Positions 42,728-55,094 of a stretch of 64,000 nucleotides of DNA are shown here, one piece after another. Each line of letters opens with the position of its first letter. Positions within the stretch are counted from its first letter, which is position 1. The translations under genes were made by a program, and so were the position numbers. The stretch is from Zopfochytrium polystomum. Taxonomy: Eukaryota > Chytridiomycota > Chytridiomycetes > Chytridiales > Chytridiaceae. The DNA is taken from positions 434,001 through 498,000 of the forward strand of contig JAIVFJ010000001.1 in NCBI GenBank assembly GCA_025765615.1, given 5' to 3'. The notes below the pieces were generated by a model. The model saw only the letters and a program-made list of their open reading frames with translations. It did not search any database and was not told where the DNA came from.

Positions 42728-43602
42728 GAGCAGTGGGCTGCACAGAGCAGGCCACAGAAATGAGATAAAACAGGCTGAGCACCGACCCCCATCCTGGGCT
42801 AAGTACCCATTCAGGGCTGAGTACCACCCAGGGCTGGGCATCACTCAGGGCTAAGTACCAGCCTGGGCTGAGCACCACCCAGGGCTGAGTACCAGCCTGG
42901 GCTGTGCACCAACCAGGGCTAAGTACCAGCCAGGGCTGAGTACCACCTTGGGCTGAGTACTTTGTCTGGGCTGAGTACCACCAGGAACCAATTTACAGCT
43001 TGTTTGAGAAACAGTTGCTTGTAAATTGGTTTGGTTGTTTCCAAATCAGGAAGCTTGCTTGGGAAACAAGCCGCTTTTTTCCTTGTTTTTAGAAATCCAA
43101 TGATTGGTGCAATCTCTGGTGAGCTCAGTTTTTTATCTCACTTTTAGAAATGCAGTGATTGGTGCAATCCCTGATTCCTAAATGCCTTTTGCATTGCTCA
43201 GATTGCACAGCACAGCAGGAAAGCTAAAATTCCGGATCAGAGAGTGGAATTCCGATGCAGAGAGCGGAATTCCAGATCAGGAAGCGGAATTTCGATGCAT
43301 GGGGCAGTGGTACACTGCTTCTGCATGCTTGCTGTGCTGTGTTACATGTGCAGAGTGCGTAGTTTGAGCGTTTTTGTGCATGTTCTAATTGCATTGTTCC
43401 TACCGGTAGGATGAACAAAGCTAGAACAACAGACGCCTTTGCCTATCTCTTTTTATTGAGAACAGATTAGCCCTTCCAAGCGCCCCATTCAAGTATTGAA
43501 TCTACTGAGCCCTTCAAGCACCCCATCCAATGTGATTGGATAGAGTTCTCACAGGGATCATCAGTAACGGGCGTAGTGTACCCCGTGGGTCGAATCTCAA
43601 CA
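42728..43602 (-). repeat. 5' LTR-A of truncated element (3' end deleted)
   Basis: It runs on the - strand from TGTTGAGATTCG (43,602) through the AATAAA region, four GGAATTCC-type units (some mutated, for example GGAATTTCG) and the CAGCCC minisatellite. It stops at CACTGCTCCCTC, where it joins gag at TCAAGCCTG. The TATA box, CT tract and the rest of the LTR end are missing. No nested LTR-B. No clear target-site duplication. Confidence 0.85.
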
Positions 43603-45010
43603 TAGGGATAAGTGAAAGATAATCACCGGCACTGTATTGCCAATTAGATGGAGGATGCTTGGAATAAGTGAACGATGATCATCAGCACAGAGTTGCAAAG
43701 TGGTCTCAGCATGGATTGGCACCAACTTGGCAATGTCTTCTTGGTGCCAGGCTGCTGGCTTGGAAAACACTATCTATTTTAGCCAAATGAATCTGGACTC
43801 AGGATTCGAACTATGGAATACACTATTATTGCTGGGCTTACTTGACCCTGGCTAGGGACCTCAACTGACTGCTTCAGCTTTTACACACAGACATACTAAC
43901 ACACTACACCAGGTCCCACATCACAGGAAATTCCACGGCCACACCTGAATCCTCACCTTGATTGCATCACCGTGATGAATTAACCTAACCAACTTCTGTG
44001 ACAAAACACAATGTTCCTTGAAAGAACTTTTGCCTCATTCCAAGGAGTATCAACATTTATCTTTATTGGACACTCAACACTAACACTTTTTCAGAGCAAA
44101 CTATAAACAAGCTCAACCTTGCAAGATTACTGAAGTTCCATTCTCATCTAAGATTCTTCCTTAGCCGAACCAAATCTAACTGACTCTAGATTTCAAACTG
44201 CTCTTAATAGAGTCACTCCAGAACAGCTATGTTCTTTGAATGCCTCATGCATCCATCCAGCATGCATTCATGCAGCATAACCAGGATCTGGAAGCTTCAG
44301 AGATTGCCTCAACTTTTGTAATCTGACCAGAACCTTAGTGGCTTTGGCTTGGATGTTAGATTTGACAAAAACATTCTGCTGATTCTTTAACGAAGCAGAG
44401 TAGAAGACATAAGGCTAAGTCTTTGTTCCCTTTGCTTGCATTAACACTCTTCTACTAGCATTAATTCACCACAACAGCACTTGAAGACTGAAGGCAAATC
44501 ATCATCAAGCAATCAAACTCTGTGGAAACATCTGGATACACTAACTCTCACTAATGCGTACTACCACTAACTTCATCTCTATCTTTATTCTCCCCTCTAG
44601 ACCAACAAAAACAAAAATCAACCACCTCATAGTCAAACAGTGGCAATTACCACATCATCAAACTATTCAAATTGCAGCAGTCTCAGCAAAACCCAGGAAA
44701 CCTCCAACAATTCAGTACTGCAGATCAGCTTCAGAAACAACACCAAAATCACCACTTTGCTCCATTCAGTCACTAGTCACCTTGAACCATCTTTGAACCT
44801 GAATTTTGCCAGTTGAACAAGTTGAATTGGAATTGCTTTCGGTTTTCTGCAGTCTCAACAAAGTCAGACAAAGCATCAACGCTTCCCCACAGCAGAATCA
44901 CTCCAGAAAACAACAACTTCCTCCATTCAGTCAGCATTCAACTTCAGCAATCAGATTTGGAAGAAGTTAAATTGGAATTGGTAAAAAGTATCAACCACAT
45001 GGTAATCCAC
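43603..45010. other. AT-rich stretch without a recognisable gene
   Basis: About 1.4 kb without a supported coding frame. Short + strand frames at 44,554-44,796 and 44,813-45,058 are Ser/Thr/Asn-rich and unrecognised. Because it precedes R4 and a + strand copia RT, part of it may be decayed gag/integrase of that element, but I see no diagnostic motif. Confidence 0.35.
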
Positions 45011-45434
45011 AGCAAAAGTGAATCAGATATCAGTGTACAGCTCTGGTGTTGGAGGTGACAGCACGACAGGTTCGATTCTGTGCTACTGCAATTAACATCA
45101 CCTCCAGTGGGCCTTACTGGGAGCACTATAGGCATGACTGAGGAAGACCGGACCGATGTGGCAGACCGGCAATGTAAATCAACCGAAGGCCCACGAACAC
45201 CAAAGTCCCAGCTTGTAGGCTGGTGTGGCCCGGACCTGTGTCAGAGGAGGTGGAGTCCTGAGCAGGGAGCCCATTCCATGAGGAGCGCCAACCAGGAGAC
45301 AGTTATTCTCCTGATGTGCCCAGGCGAGACACGGGGGAAAGCGTTGAGGGCAAGCTGTGTATGGGGGAGTGGTCGCCTTGCCTCATAGGGTACTGGGGGG
45401 AGCCCAGACCAGCATCGTGCAGAAGGCTCACCTG
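45011..45434 (+). repeat. R4 segment (copy 2)
   Basis: Starts AGCAAAAGTGAATCAG and ends CAGAAGGCTCACCTG, followed by T-rich sequence, matching 20,144-20,590 read on the - strand. Overall identity is moderate, with several shared blocks. Contains AGGTTCGATTC, which resembles a pol III B box; copy 1 has GGGTTGGACTC there, so the resemblance is not conserved. It lies about 240 bp upstream of the RT remnant at 45,672, in the same sense. Confidence 0.7.
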
Positions 45435-45582
45435 TGCAGAGTTTTTTCCAGTGCTTTCTTTTGTGTGCAGGGTATCTTAGAAAATCTGAACTAATTTTCC
45501 CTAAAGTTTCTTAAAGTTAAAACCATTGCAAGTAGATTCTATTTCTCTACAACCACAAAACAAACATAACACTTTAAAATTT

Positions 45583-47039
45583 GGAATCCACCACAAACTT
45601 CTTACCTTCAGGCGAAATTCCATCAGAACCACCACAACCTGCGCAGATCCTCGCATATGTGCAGACAGCCTTTGAAATTATTGAACAACCCACCAATGTC
45701 AACATAATCTGGAACAAATGGGTCAACAAGGTCAAACTTTGTGAGGACAGCAGCATTGAGTGCTTCTATGCACAGCTCATGGCTAAGGGCCCCACGTAGT
45801 GTCGTTGCATTTAAATTGAGAATACTCACTCAACTCTTGTCCAAATCAATAGTCCTCGTTAACTCACTGAAATGGCTGCCTGAATCAACTGGGTCACTGA
45901 CACAGTCGATATCAGCAACACGTACCTCAACAGCATATTTTATCTGCCAATCTGCATCAAGCAGTTCATTACCACTGCACTGACTGCTGGAGTTGAACAG
46001 CCACCTAAATCAAACAGTTGTCAGGAAAGTCATGCAATCTTCTGGGACTACTGCATCCTCTTTTGTCAGATTGACTCATCATCCACACCACAAGCTAAGT
46101 TAACAATATTTGCTTTTTGGTGATTCTGGCCAAAACTTCTTCTGCCATTGCCTTGCCTAATCCTTTTACAAACTCTGCGAAATGGAAGCAATGAAACCAT
46201 CCTCAATATGCAACTGGAACACCGCCACAACGGAATCTTCTTGCACCAGAAAGCCTATATCAAGGATTTACTTCAACGCCATGCCAACATTATCAACAAC
46301 CATACTGCAGTAACTGCCCTTCCCAGTAGTCTCAATCTTCAGCCACGTGGGATTGACCAACCAGCTCCAGACCAGAGACTGTACCAGGCAATCCTTGGTG
46401 GCATCAACTACCTTGCAACACACACGCGACCAGACCTTGCCCCAGCAGTTTCATACCTTGGTGCCTTCAGCAAGGATCCTAGCGAGCAACACATGAAGAT
46501 CCTTATTCTGGTTCTCGAATATCTCAACAGTAATAGTGAGTATGGTTTATTCTATTCTCGCAACTGCACAGATATAGCCGGTTACTACGACGCTGCCCAT
46601 GGTGTCCACTCAGATGGGAAATCACAGCCTGGCTACTATGTTCTATTTGGAGGAACAACTATTAGTTGGACATCTGTTCAGAGCAATACTGTCATGCTGT
46701 CACCGCAGGAAGCTGAATATGTAGCTGTGTCTGAACTGGGACGAGAACTTAAGGCACTATCCCAACTCTATTCAGCACTTCAACTTCTGTCTCCAACTCC
46801 TCTTGTCATCTACACTGACAACAGCGGTGTGATCACCCTCAGTTCAAATGATCTTTACACCAATCAGTCAAAGCATAAAGTATCATTATATTCGAGAACT
46901 CGTGGAACAAAAAGTAGTACGGCTTGAGTGGATTGCTGGAGGAGAACAGCCTGCAGACTATATGACGAAATCTCTCTCAGCTGCTCTCAGTGAATACCAT
47001 TTGAGTCGCATTGGCCTTTGTTTCTTCTCTTTCCTCTGA
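45583..47039 (+). pseudogene. Family-B-like copia RT / RNase H remnant
   Basis: The first part (45,583-45,800) matches the RT start (FEIIEQPTNVNIIWNKW, ECFYAQLMAKG). The middle is broken by frame changes and lacks the YVDD block. The frame 46,148-46,927 encodes late RT and RNase H (ATHTRPDLAPAVSYLGAF, HSDGKSQPGYYVLFGG, SPQEAEYVAVSELG, YTDNSGVITLSSND), and the RNase H tail continues in another frame to 47,039. It shares with the - strand fragment at 16,392-17,812 the same small deletion in the SKH segment, so both come from one defective master copy. Confidence 0.82.
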
Positions 47040-47288
47040 TTCATTTTTTCTTATCTGTGAAGCTGTTTTCTTCTTTGTTCCTTTTCATTACTTTGACTCA
47101 TTTTCTTTTACCTCTGAAGTTCACTATGTGCCCCCATCCATTTTTGTTAGTGTGGTCTGTCCTTTCTGTTCTGCCATCTGATGGCCAGTCATACCTGTTT
47201 GTGATTCTTCTTTCTCCGGTGTACGGTTTCCTTAAGTTGACTATGGCTTAAGGTTTTCCTCCGTGCTGGCCTTTGCTCCTGCCCACAG

Positions 47289-47300
47289 CTTAGGGGGGAG
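47289..47300 (+). promoter_or_regulatory. Polypurine tract of the family-B-like element
   Basis: GCTTAGGGGGGAG directly precedes the LTR start TGTTAG at 47,301, as in the - strand element at 18,059. Confidence 0.7.
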
Positions 47301-47529
47301 TGTTAGTTTTGGGTCTTTTGGTGTAAGCAGTGTGCAGGAGCTTTGACCTGATACTGCTCTGCAAGGATAACTTGCAGCATTTTGCAAGTGATGGTCCTTG
47401 TAACAGTTTTGTATAAAGACAAACACAAGACTGACAGAAGCCAAGATCAATATCCCACCACCACCACCTTCAGCAGTGTACACCACAGCAGCCCAACCCA
47501 TCAATCAGCCATCATAGTGAATTCTTTCA
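47301..47529 (+). repeat. 3' LTR of the family-B-like element
   Basis: 229 bp from TGTTAGTTTTGGG to GAATTCTTTCA. It aligns with LTR-B along its length but is clearly diverged (for example ACCACCACCACC in the 3' half), so it marks an older subfamily. A TATAAAG box lies near 47,413. Confidence 0.8.
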
Positions 47530-47640
47530 GGATTCAGATTAGGCCTTTCGGCTTACCCGACTTAGTGTAAGTCGCATCAGTGGTGGCGACGAGGCCGTCG
47601 TCGACATAGGAAGCCAGCTTCCTAGGCTCAAATCTCAACA

Positions 47641-48472
47641 TGTTTCAAAATCAGGATGCTTGTTTGAGAAACAAGCCACTTTTTTTCCCTGTTGCACAGT
47701 GTAAACAGTCTACTCTGAGTGAGTGAGTGGAAGGAGTGAATGAAGTGGAGATTTGTGTTGTGGGTGGTCCTTCTCCCCAACTTGGAGAGAAAGAGAAAAA
47801 ACTCTGTTATGAATAATTGTTACATAATGATGCGTGCTGTAATAGTTGCTAGGTAAGTGTAACTGGCACAGGGTAAAAATTCTCTTATATTATCTGATTG
47901 CGCAGTTGAGGAGGAAAACTGTTAACACCAGGTTTCTGTTCCACATAATACTTGGAGTATTTGTCATCAGCGCAAGCCAGCTCCCAGGTCTGCATTGGTG
48001 GTGGCTTGTTCTCCCATGGGCATTGTGAGAACAATAACTGACAATCACAATAGGTTCAGGTCCGTCTTGTGCCTCTTGCTGCAAACCAGTCAGTTCCACC
48101 TAACACACAGCAGAGCAGGCAAGTCGGAATTCCAGAGCAGAGAGCAGAATTCGAAAGCAGAGTGGAATTCCAGAGCAGGGAGCAGTGGTACACTGCTTCT
48201 GCATGCTTGCTGTGCTGTGTAACAAGTGCAGTGTGCAGTTTGTGCATTTTGGGCATGTTCTAATTGTATTGTTCCCACCAGTAGGGCGAACAAAGCTAGA
48301 ACAACAGCGCCTTTGCCATCTCTTTGTAATGAGAACAGATTTGCCCTTCAAAGCACCCCATTCAAGTATTGAATCTACTGAGTCCTTCAAACACCCATTT
48401 AATGTGATTGGGTGGTACTCAAAGGGATCTTCAGCAACAGGTGTAGTGCACCTTGTGGGTGGAATCTCAACA
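47641..48472 (-). repeat. Old solo LTR-A (diverged)
   Basis: Blocks of LTR-A on the - strand in order: ATCAGGATGCTTGTTTGAGAAACAAGCC, then unrelated sequence (about 47,700-48,110), then degenerate GAATTCC units (48,126-48,175), the GTGGTACACTGCTTCTGCATG block, the AATAAA-equivalent region (mutated to TTTGTAATGAG) and the terminus AATCTCAACA at 48,472. Point changes are frequent, so it is an old copy. Confidence 0.7.
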
Positions 48473-48502
48473 CAGCCGTTGAGCAGATGAGGGCATAGGC
48501 GC

Positions 48503-48744
48503 TGTTAGTTTTCGGGTCTTTTGAGGTAAGGAGTGAGCAGGAGCTTGACCTGACACTGTGGTGCACAGGGGCACCTTGTGCAAGGATGACTTGCATCGTT
48601 TTGCAAGTGATTGTCCTTGCAACAGTTTTGATGAAGGCAAAGGAGAAGACAGACACATTTGTGAAGCAAGTGTCAACCTCCCATCACCACCATCTTTAAG
48701 GGAGTACACTATCCACCCATCATCCAACCCACTGAACTCTTTCA
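48503..48744 (+). repeat. Old solo LTR-B-like
   Basis: 242 bp from TGTTAGTTTTCGGG to GAACTCTTTCA, related to the LTR at 47,301-47,529 (shared GACTTGCA..CGTTTTGCAAGTGAT and CAACAGTTTTG). No matching 5-bp flanks remain. Confidence 0.65.
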
Positions 48745-48876
48745 GCAACTGTCTTCTCTGAATGCAAAATTGGCTTTTGTCTTGGAAATTGTTTCTAATG
48801 ATAATATATTTGGCAGTGGAACTTTTCAGCCACGAAGACGAATGAGCTTTCACTCTATGTTACACACGAGCCCTCT

Positions 48877-51800
48877 TCAATAAAATCGCCAATGGCCTGC
48901 CCACCGCTTGCCCTCCAGCCACTCCCGTACTGCGCGCTCCCGTGTCGAGTTCCGCCATTGGCGCTCTTCATCGTCCGTCCTGACCGCGTCCGGGGCACCT
49001 GCTAGCCCACATACATGCGGGCAGGTCGCTTTTGGGTCGTCTCTGCCCTGCCGACTGCGATTTTTGGCCTCCCCCTCCCACCACAGTCGCCTCAGACACA
49101 CCTCGTTCAAACTTTCCACACCGCAACCCTTGCCGGTCGCGCTAGAGCCCAGAATCCACCCGCAGCACTCGTATGTGACCACCCGCCTCTTCGTTGCAAC
49201 ATAAAGCCACCGCCCGTCATCACTCCACTCGACGCCGTTGATTCGAGCCGATACCTCCTGGTACCCTGGGCGGTTACCGCGGTTGCTGCTTGCGTTGTTG
49301 GAGCCGGCGCCGCCACTGGTGCTCTCGCTGGTGCCGCCTTCACCGTGCGGGTACCGCCCAACCCCGTCAACTCGCTCGCTCGCACCATCGACGTCCACCA
49401 CCAACCCGTGCAAAGGTACAAAGTGCCCGTGTCGCAGCGTCTGCCGCGGCAGCGTGTGCTGGTACACCCTGTACCGAGGAGGAGTGGCCGGCGTTAGGGC
49501 TTGAGGCGGACGATGGGACCCGGAAAGCGGGCCGTAAAGGTCAATCACATGCACGTTCGATATTTTCTCCGCATATGCGAGGATGTAAGGGTTGGTAGGA
49601 TGAAACGCGATTGCAAGAGCGGGTGCTGGGATTTTCATTTTCCGGTGGGGTTGCTCTGGGTCAGCGCCACTGCATAGTGGATTGGAAACGAAAAATGCTG
49701 AAAGAACACCAACTCACATTCTGTTGGCACGCATAGAACGATCGCACCGTCCCTCTCCGCGTCAAACACGAACAAATATCCAATGTTGTCCGATGACGCC
49801 GCAAAGTACCGGCTGTTGCAGCTCCAACTTAGGTACTGCATGGTGACCTCTCCAGTGTTCTCCCAACCGTGGCGGCTGAGCCCCAATCCACCTTCGCGGT
49901 CTCGTACCAAAAATGCGACTGAAATTGGTTTTAAGTCGGAAAAACTGCGCTCAGGGAGCACAGTTGGGTCTTCGCTAATGGCATCCTCATCAAAGATGGA
50001 AGTTCGGCTTAGCTTTGGGTCATCAGCGCATCCTCCCTCCACAGTGGCTCGTGTCGCCTCGCCGTAGGTGATTTTGGCGAGAAAAGCGAGCGAGTTGTCA
50101 CCGACAGCGGCTAGGAAGCGGTTGTTGGGAGAAATGCGCGCGTCATTCACAGGAATTAGAGATTCGCGCCAACGCCTGGTGGGGTGTCCGTTGGGAGACG
50201 AGGCGTCGCTCAATTCTCCATGACTATCATCGTCACGCATCTCATCGTCGTAGCTGTCCCAATCGCTATCGCTGCCTTCGTCAATGTCGCTCGTCGTGCC
50301 GCTCTGCGACTCGTCGATGCGATCTCGAGCCGCTGCGTGGAACTCCGGAGACGACCCGAATGCCTTTAGGCGGCAGATCTTTCGGCAGTTCTCCGGATGA
50401 AAATGCGCATTTGAAAATCCCGTCAAGGAAGGGCGCGGTGCCTCGAGATTCGCATGCAGGTCGTGTTCGGAAATGAGAAGAACTAGGAAAGTGCTTTAGA
50501 TTAAGAGTCCACGCGCCAGAGACGACGCTACTGCGGCTCGCCGTCCACTTAGAAAAACTCAACTGTCTACGCCGCCTTCATTCATAGCAACAACTAGTGT
50601 ATACTCAAAAGACCAATTGCAATTGCCGCATTCCTTCATTACCCGTCTCCGAGAGATTTGCACTGAATTACACATGCCGTAGGATGACCGGCTGCTGATT
50701 GGTATGGCGTCCGGTCTTTTAAAAGATGGGAATGAATAAGGAGAACGTTTCGACAATCGATTATTCTTCTCCCCAGAGTGTATCTTCCATGCTCCTCTTA
50801 CCGATCTCTATCCGCCATGCAGAATAGTTGCAAACAGCCGTGCTCGCCGCCGACCGCAAGAAAGCCGTACGCAGCATCAACGCACAATGGCGTATCTTTC
50901 AAAACGAAGCGGATTTGGACGATACCACCTTCAGCGCTGAGGGGGTCAACGAGGTACCGAGTGTACGAAAAAACGTCTGGCCGCACTACCATGCCAAACG
51001 GACTTCCCGACCCAAACCCAGCTGCGGCTGACGGCAGGAGTCGCTTCCGAGACGGAAGTGCAGATCTGGCCTGGCGCATGCCGATATAGGCGTGGCGGAG
51101 GTCTTGAATGCGGTTGGCGCCAGCGAGGTTCAGGCCGTACAGCTCAGCAGTCCACGGACGCTGCATCCACAGCGTCGCAGAATTTGAATTTCGATCGCAG
51201 CCTTTCTGGTTTTCGCCCAGCAGAACCGATACGAGCTCTAGCTCACCTAGGCACAATGACTTCGCTGTTTGGAAGTGTCGCGCGCGAGATGGCGAGTACG
51301 ACCACTGAAGAGGTTTACTCTGGCCAGTGATAACGAAGCGCGTCGGTCGATCCGGCGCGGCAGCACCGTCGAGGACGTCACCTTCCTGTAGCTGTGATGG
51401 AAATGGCACTGCCCAATCCCCAGGCCACGGATGTCTACCAGCCGAAATCATTGATGACGAGGGGAATGGTCTTCCAGGTGTGAGCGCGTTGGGTTCGGTT
51501 TCGTCTTCAAATGAGTTGACAAAGTCTTGCATCAGAGCGAGGACGCGGCATGAATCGCGAAAACCTTGCTCTGACTTGTGTAATTCGCGCAACCGGGCGG
51601 CCCATCGAGCGTGACATCGCCGAATGTTGGCAAAGTACCGGCTGCGGCGGTCAGGATTCGCGCCAAGTAGACGAATGGTTGCAGTAAACAGGGATGTTCT
51701 CGAGGACGCGCCTGATGGGAACAACCAGCCCGCAGCCCACATTGGATGAGGCTCGGCGCCGGGGCTGGCCGAAACGTGGCCGAATCCCGAAAGTGGTGGG

Positions 51801-53161
51801 AGGCCTTTGTGACTGTGAATGTTCCCGTCGATGCTGGTCGCAGCTACTATTGCATCAAATCCGCCAGCGAATGCATCCCGTTCGATCTCATCCAAAGCAG
51901 ACCGATCGCGTTCTGAAAGAGTGTCACGCGCCGCTAGATCGACTGCGAGGTTCTCGACTCGTACCATCTCATCATACGTAAATCCCTTGATTTCACGAAG
52001 CTCGAGAACTGGCTCGAAAAGAGTCTGTAGCTGTTTGGACAGATGCCAAGCGACGGTGCCGGCGATGCGCTCTTCGTCAACTTCAGTCCACGCTGCCGTG
52101 GGTGCTCCATTTTCATTCGTCCGAAGGGTAAGATCGCGCCGTGTTCCGATGGGCGGGAAGACACTGCCTACGTCGAAGTCAAAAGGATCGCCTTGCGAAT
52201 TCTCATCGAAGTTATCTCGCCACACCGCGTCCACGAAGGGATCGCTGTCGCTGTGGACGCCGTCCTCGCCCCAGAACGGGTCGAAAATATCCAGAGCTAC
52301 AGGGTCATCTCCAGCGTCATCGTCGTTATTATCGTCATCCCATGATCCAATATCACTTCCATCCTCTTCAGCAACGGCGGAATCCCACAAGTGAACGGGC
52401 CTCGGGGGCTCGTCAGAGTCTTCATCACTGGAAAGCAACTGGGACCGCTCATCGGCGCGCCGTCTCCTTCGTTCTGTCCATGCTCGGGGCTCTGCGAAAT
52501 CCGACGCTAGTCTGTCGCTGCTATGAGCGTCGTCTCCCAATTCGTCGCCACCTGAATCTGTCTCCCACATCTCGTCGTCGTTGGCTCCGTCCTGTGGATC
52601 AACTTCATCATTGACGTGGTTACCAGCAGAGTGGACTCCTCGAAGAAGCTCCTGCGGGCGAGGTGTTCTGGCCAAATTGCGCGCGACATTGGCGGCGGCC
52701 ACTTCGTCACGGCAAAATGGAATGTGACCGCGGCGAGACGGGTTTGGGAGCGAAGAGTAAGTGGATGCCACATTGTCTCTACTGGATACCCCTTCGTGGG
52801 GGGTGGATGCGAGACTAATATTTCTACTGCTAGTGCTGAAAGAGTCCCCCCCAATGCAAATGTCACTGTTGTTCCTGGTGTTGTTGGACCGTATGCCGAC
52901 GGTGTTGCTGTCATCGCCGTGGTTATGGAGTGGGTAATTGGGCCTAGTGACGGTGGTCATGGTGGTGGTGGTAGTGGCTGCGCCGGCAGTGGAGGCGGTG
53001 ACGTCTTCGCCGTGGTCTCCGAGGCCACGGTTGACGGCATCGATCGTGTCGACGCCGCCGCCGCCGCCTCCGACGGCCTGCCTGCCGCCAGGACTGCTGT
53101 CGGGGCAGTCGTCGCCACGGCTGTCGATGATGACGGAGCCCACTTCGCCCATACCTCCCAT
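48877..53161 (-). CDS. Large WD40-repeat protein with acidic disordered N-terminus
   Basis: ATG at 53,161 opens an exon to 50,802 (786 codons, ending in phase 2 at a GTAAG donor). Following exons lie at about 50,590-50,715, about 49,718-50,480 and 48,877-49,625; the intron 49,626-49,717 is clean, but the border between exons two and three is not settled. The first 330 residues are Gly, Ser and Thr-rich, then strongly acidic. WD40-type units appear later: AYGFLAVGGEHGCLQLFCM, IPVNDARISPNNRFLAAVGD, YLSWSCNSRYFAASSDNIGYLFVFD and INGVEWSDDGRWLYVATKRRVVTYE. The pattern resembles fungal WD-repeat proteins with a DUF2415-type blade. It is probably a scaffold; partners are unknown. It is divergent with the CHMP7-like gene, sharing about 300 bp. 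Confidence 0.72.
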
Positions 53162-53456
53162 TTCCTTTTCTTTTCTTATTTCCTGTATTTTCTTTCTTTT
53201 TTTTTTCTTTGTTCCAACGCTGTTTGTGGACAGGGCAGGACGGCGGCGCAGTGAGTGAATGCTTCCAGGGAACCCCCAAAGCAGCAGTGGGGCGAACGGA
53301 CTGTTCGTGGCTCCGACCACTGCCGTGGCGACGGCATAAGGTCACTCTGTGACTGGGGGGAACAGGAAGGGTTTGGCGTTTGGTGAGGCTGTGTGCGGTG
53401 TGGGAGTGTGTGCGTTCGTGAAAACGTCGTGCGAAACTGACATACAACACCAATCA

Positions 53457-55094
53457 ATGTCTGACAAGTCCGACGCGGGTGGCGACGCTGACCCTTTCGC
53501 GAGCTTCGCCCCCGAAGCCGTTGCCGCCGCGTTTGCGTCATTCCCCAAGAAGTCCGACAATCCACGCCTTTTTCAGGTAAAGCCCGGCCGCTTCTCCTCC
53601 CACTTAATTCCGATTAAACCTAATCCCCCGAGATCGCATACCATGAGCTCCATTAACCTGTAGTGTGAAATCCAACTAAGGCCCGCCTTACTTTGTGGTC
53701 GGATCTGATCATCTCGACTGCACGATCGCGAAGATTAGGGCCAAATACGCTCGTAATTTCTACTCAAGGCATTTCCGAAAAGTTCAAACGGAAGAATGGA
53801 GCTGTACCGCTTGGAATGGGCATTGTCATTGTAATCCAGTAGTTTCGTCTTACCTACGCTAACCCCTCCCCTGCCGTCTGCCCAATTTGTGTGTTCCCAG
53901 TCCGAGCTGATCGAGTCAAGGACACTTCTTTCTCTCTCTGATTTCCACGCTTCATTATCGACCGACCCGTGGACCCTCAGCGCAATTGCGACACTGCCCA
54001 TCCGCTACAGCTTTCACCTACTCACACGCACCCTTTTTGCAGTATCGCCCGTCGACTTTGTGGTCACCCCGCTTTTGGATGAAGCCTGCGCCGCAGTGCT
54101 GGATGCATTCCAGCCGACGGCTTCCACGCAGCCACTGGATGGGCTGTTAGGGTTCGACGAGCTGTGCGGCGAGGCAGGCGTGCGCATAAAGTCGATCGCT
54201 CTGTCGCGGGCGGACCTTGCGTTGGTGGTTAAGAAGCTGAGAAAGAGCGGCAAAGTGGCGCTTACGATGGATCCAAATGGAAATGTTGAGGTGAGAAAAT
54301 ATAGAAGCGAAGGCACTTTGGTTATATTTTTAGGTCCGCGGTGTTTGCCTGCATCTTTCAATGGCCATGGATGTACTTCTCACTTCTGCAACCAAACCAC
54401 CCTCAAGCTGGTCCGCTTTCCAGATGCTCCCGGTACAGCTCCGGCGCCGCTGACTGCGGCTGACGCAGGGACGGTGGCAGTGCGGCGAACAATATCGGCG
54501 CTGGCTGCGCAGGTTGCCGAGCTCGAGGCGCGCGAAGAAGCCCTACACGGGGACGTTGTGCGAGCGCTGTCGGGAGGCTTTCGGACGCGCGCGGCCCGCT
54601 TCCTCAAGCAGAAGAAACAGGTGCAGGCGGTACTCGCGCGGCGGGCCAAGAGCCTTCTCACCTTGGAGACGGTGCACGACCGAATCAGGGCGGCGCATGC
54701 GGACGTGCGAGTTGTAGATTCGTACGCGGCTGGACGTGACGCGCTGAAGGCTGTCTTGAAGGATGAGCGGCTGCAGGTCGATAGGGTGGACGAGGTTGTC
54801 GAGGGCCTCCGGGAGGCCATGGCGGATTACAAGGAGGTGGAGGATGCACTTGCTGGAGCGGGCGAGCTCGGGATGGACGACGAAGATGTAGAGAAGGAGC
54901 TGGAGAAGCTCGTGGAGATGGAGGAGAGGGAGGAGTTAAAAGTGCGCGAGAATGCCAGCCACGTCGCGCACGAGGTGAGTGGTGCGTCCATGGATGCGCT
55001 GATTGGGGCACTGGAGGGGATGGAGGTAGCGACCGAAGCACCAAGCAACGCACCAAAAGCAAAGGACAGCAAGGAACCAGTTTTGGTTGAATGA
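53457..55094 (+). CDS. CHMP7-like ESCRT-III (Snf7 family) protein
   Basis: Four exons (53,457-53,576; 53,681-53,830; 53,901-54,290; 54,408-55,094) give 448 residues, close to animal CHMP7. Introns are 104, 70 and 117 nt; the last has no stop in frame but starts with a good GTGAGA donor. The N-terminal half is winged-helix-like (LTLWSDLIISTARSR, ISEKFKRKNGAVPLG). The C-terminal half is a Snf7 domain: RRTISALAAQVAELEAREE, ARFLKQKKQVQAVLARRAKSL, then acidic DDEDVEKELEKLVEMEERE. CHMP7 recruits ESCRT-III to the nuclear envelope during resealing; that role here is inferred from domain order. ATG at 53,457 is the first in frame. Confidence 0.85.

Larger units (their letters stand above)
40229..43602 (-). 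mobile_element. Truncated family-A copia element (second copy)
   Basis: On the - strand this holds a 5' LTR, most of gag, protease and the first part of integrase, then stops; RT, RNase H and 3' LTR are gone. Sequence is highly similar to the main family-A copy. Gag reads through the site where the main copy carries the solo LTR, which confirms the ancestral state. The LTR-gag junction has lost about 590 bp relative to the main copy. Several nonsense changes are present. Confidence 0.88.

Noticed and set aside
45060..45120. tRNA-like or pol III promoter in R4 (AGGTTCGATTC)
   Set aside because: No matching A box or cloverleaf could be drawn, and the box is not conserved in the other R4 copy, so no tRNA or SINE call is made.
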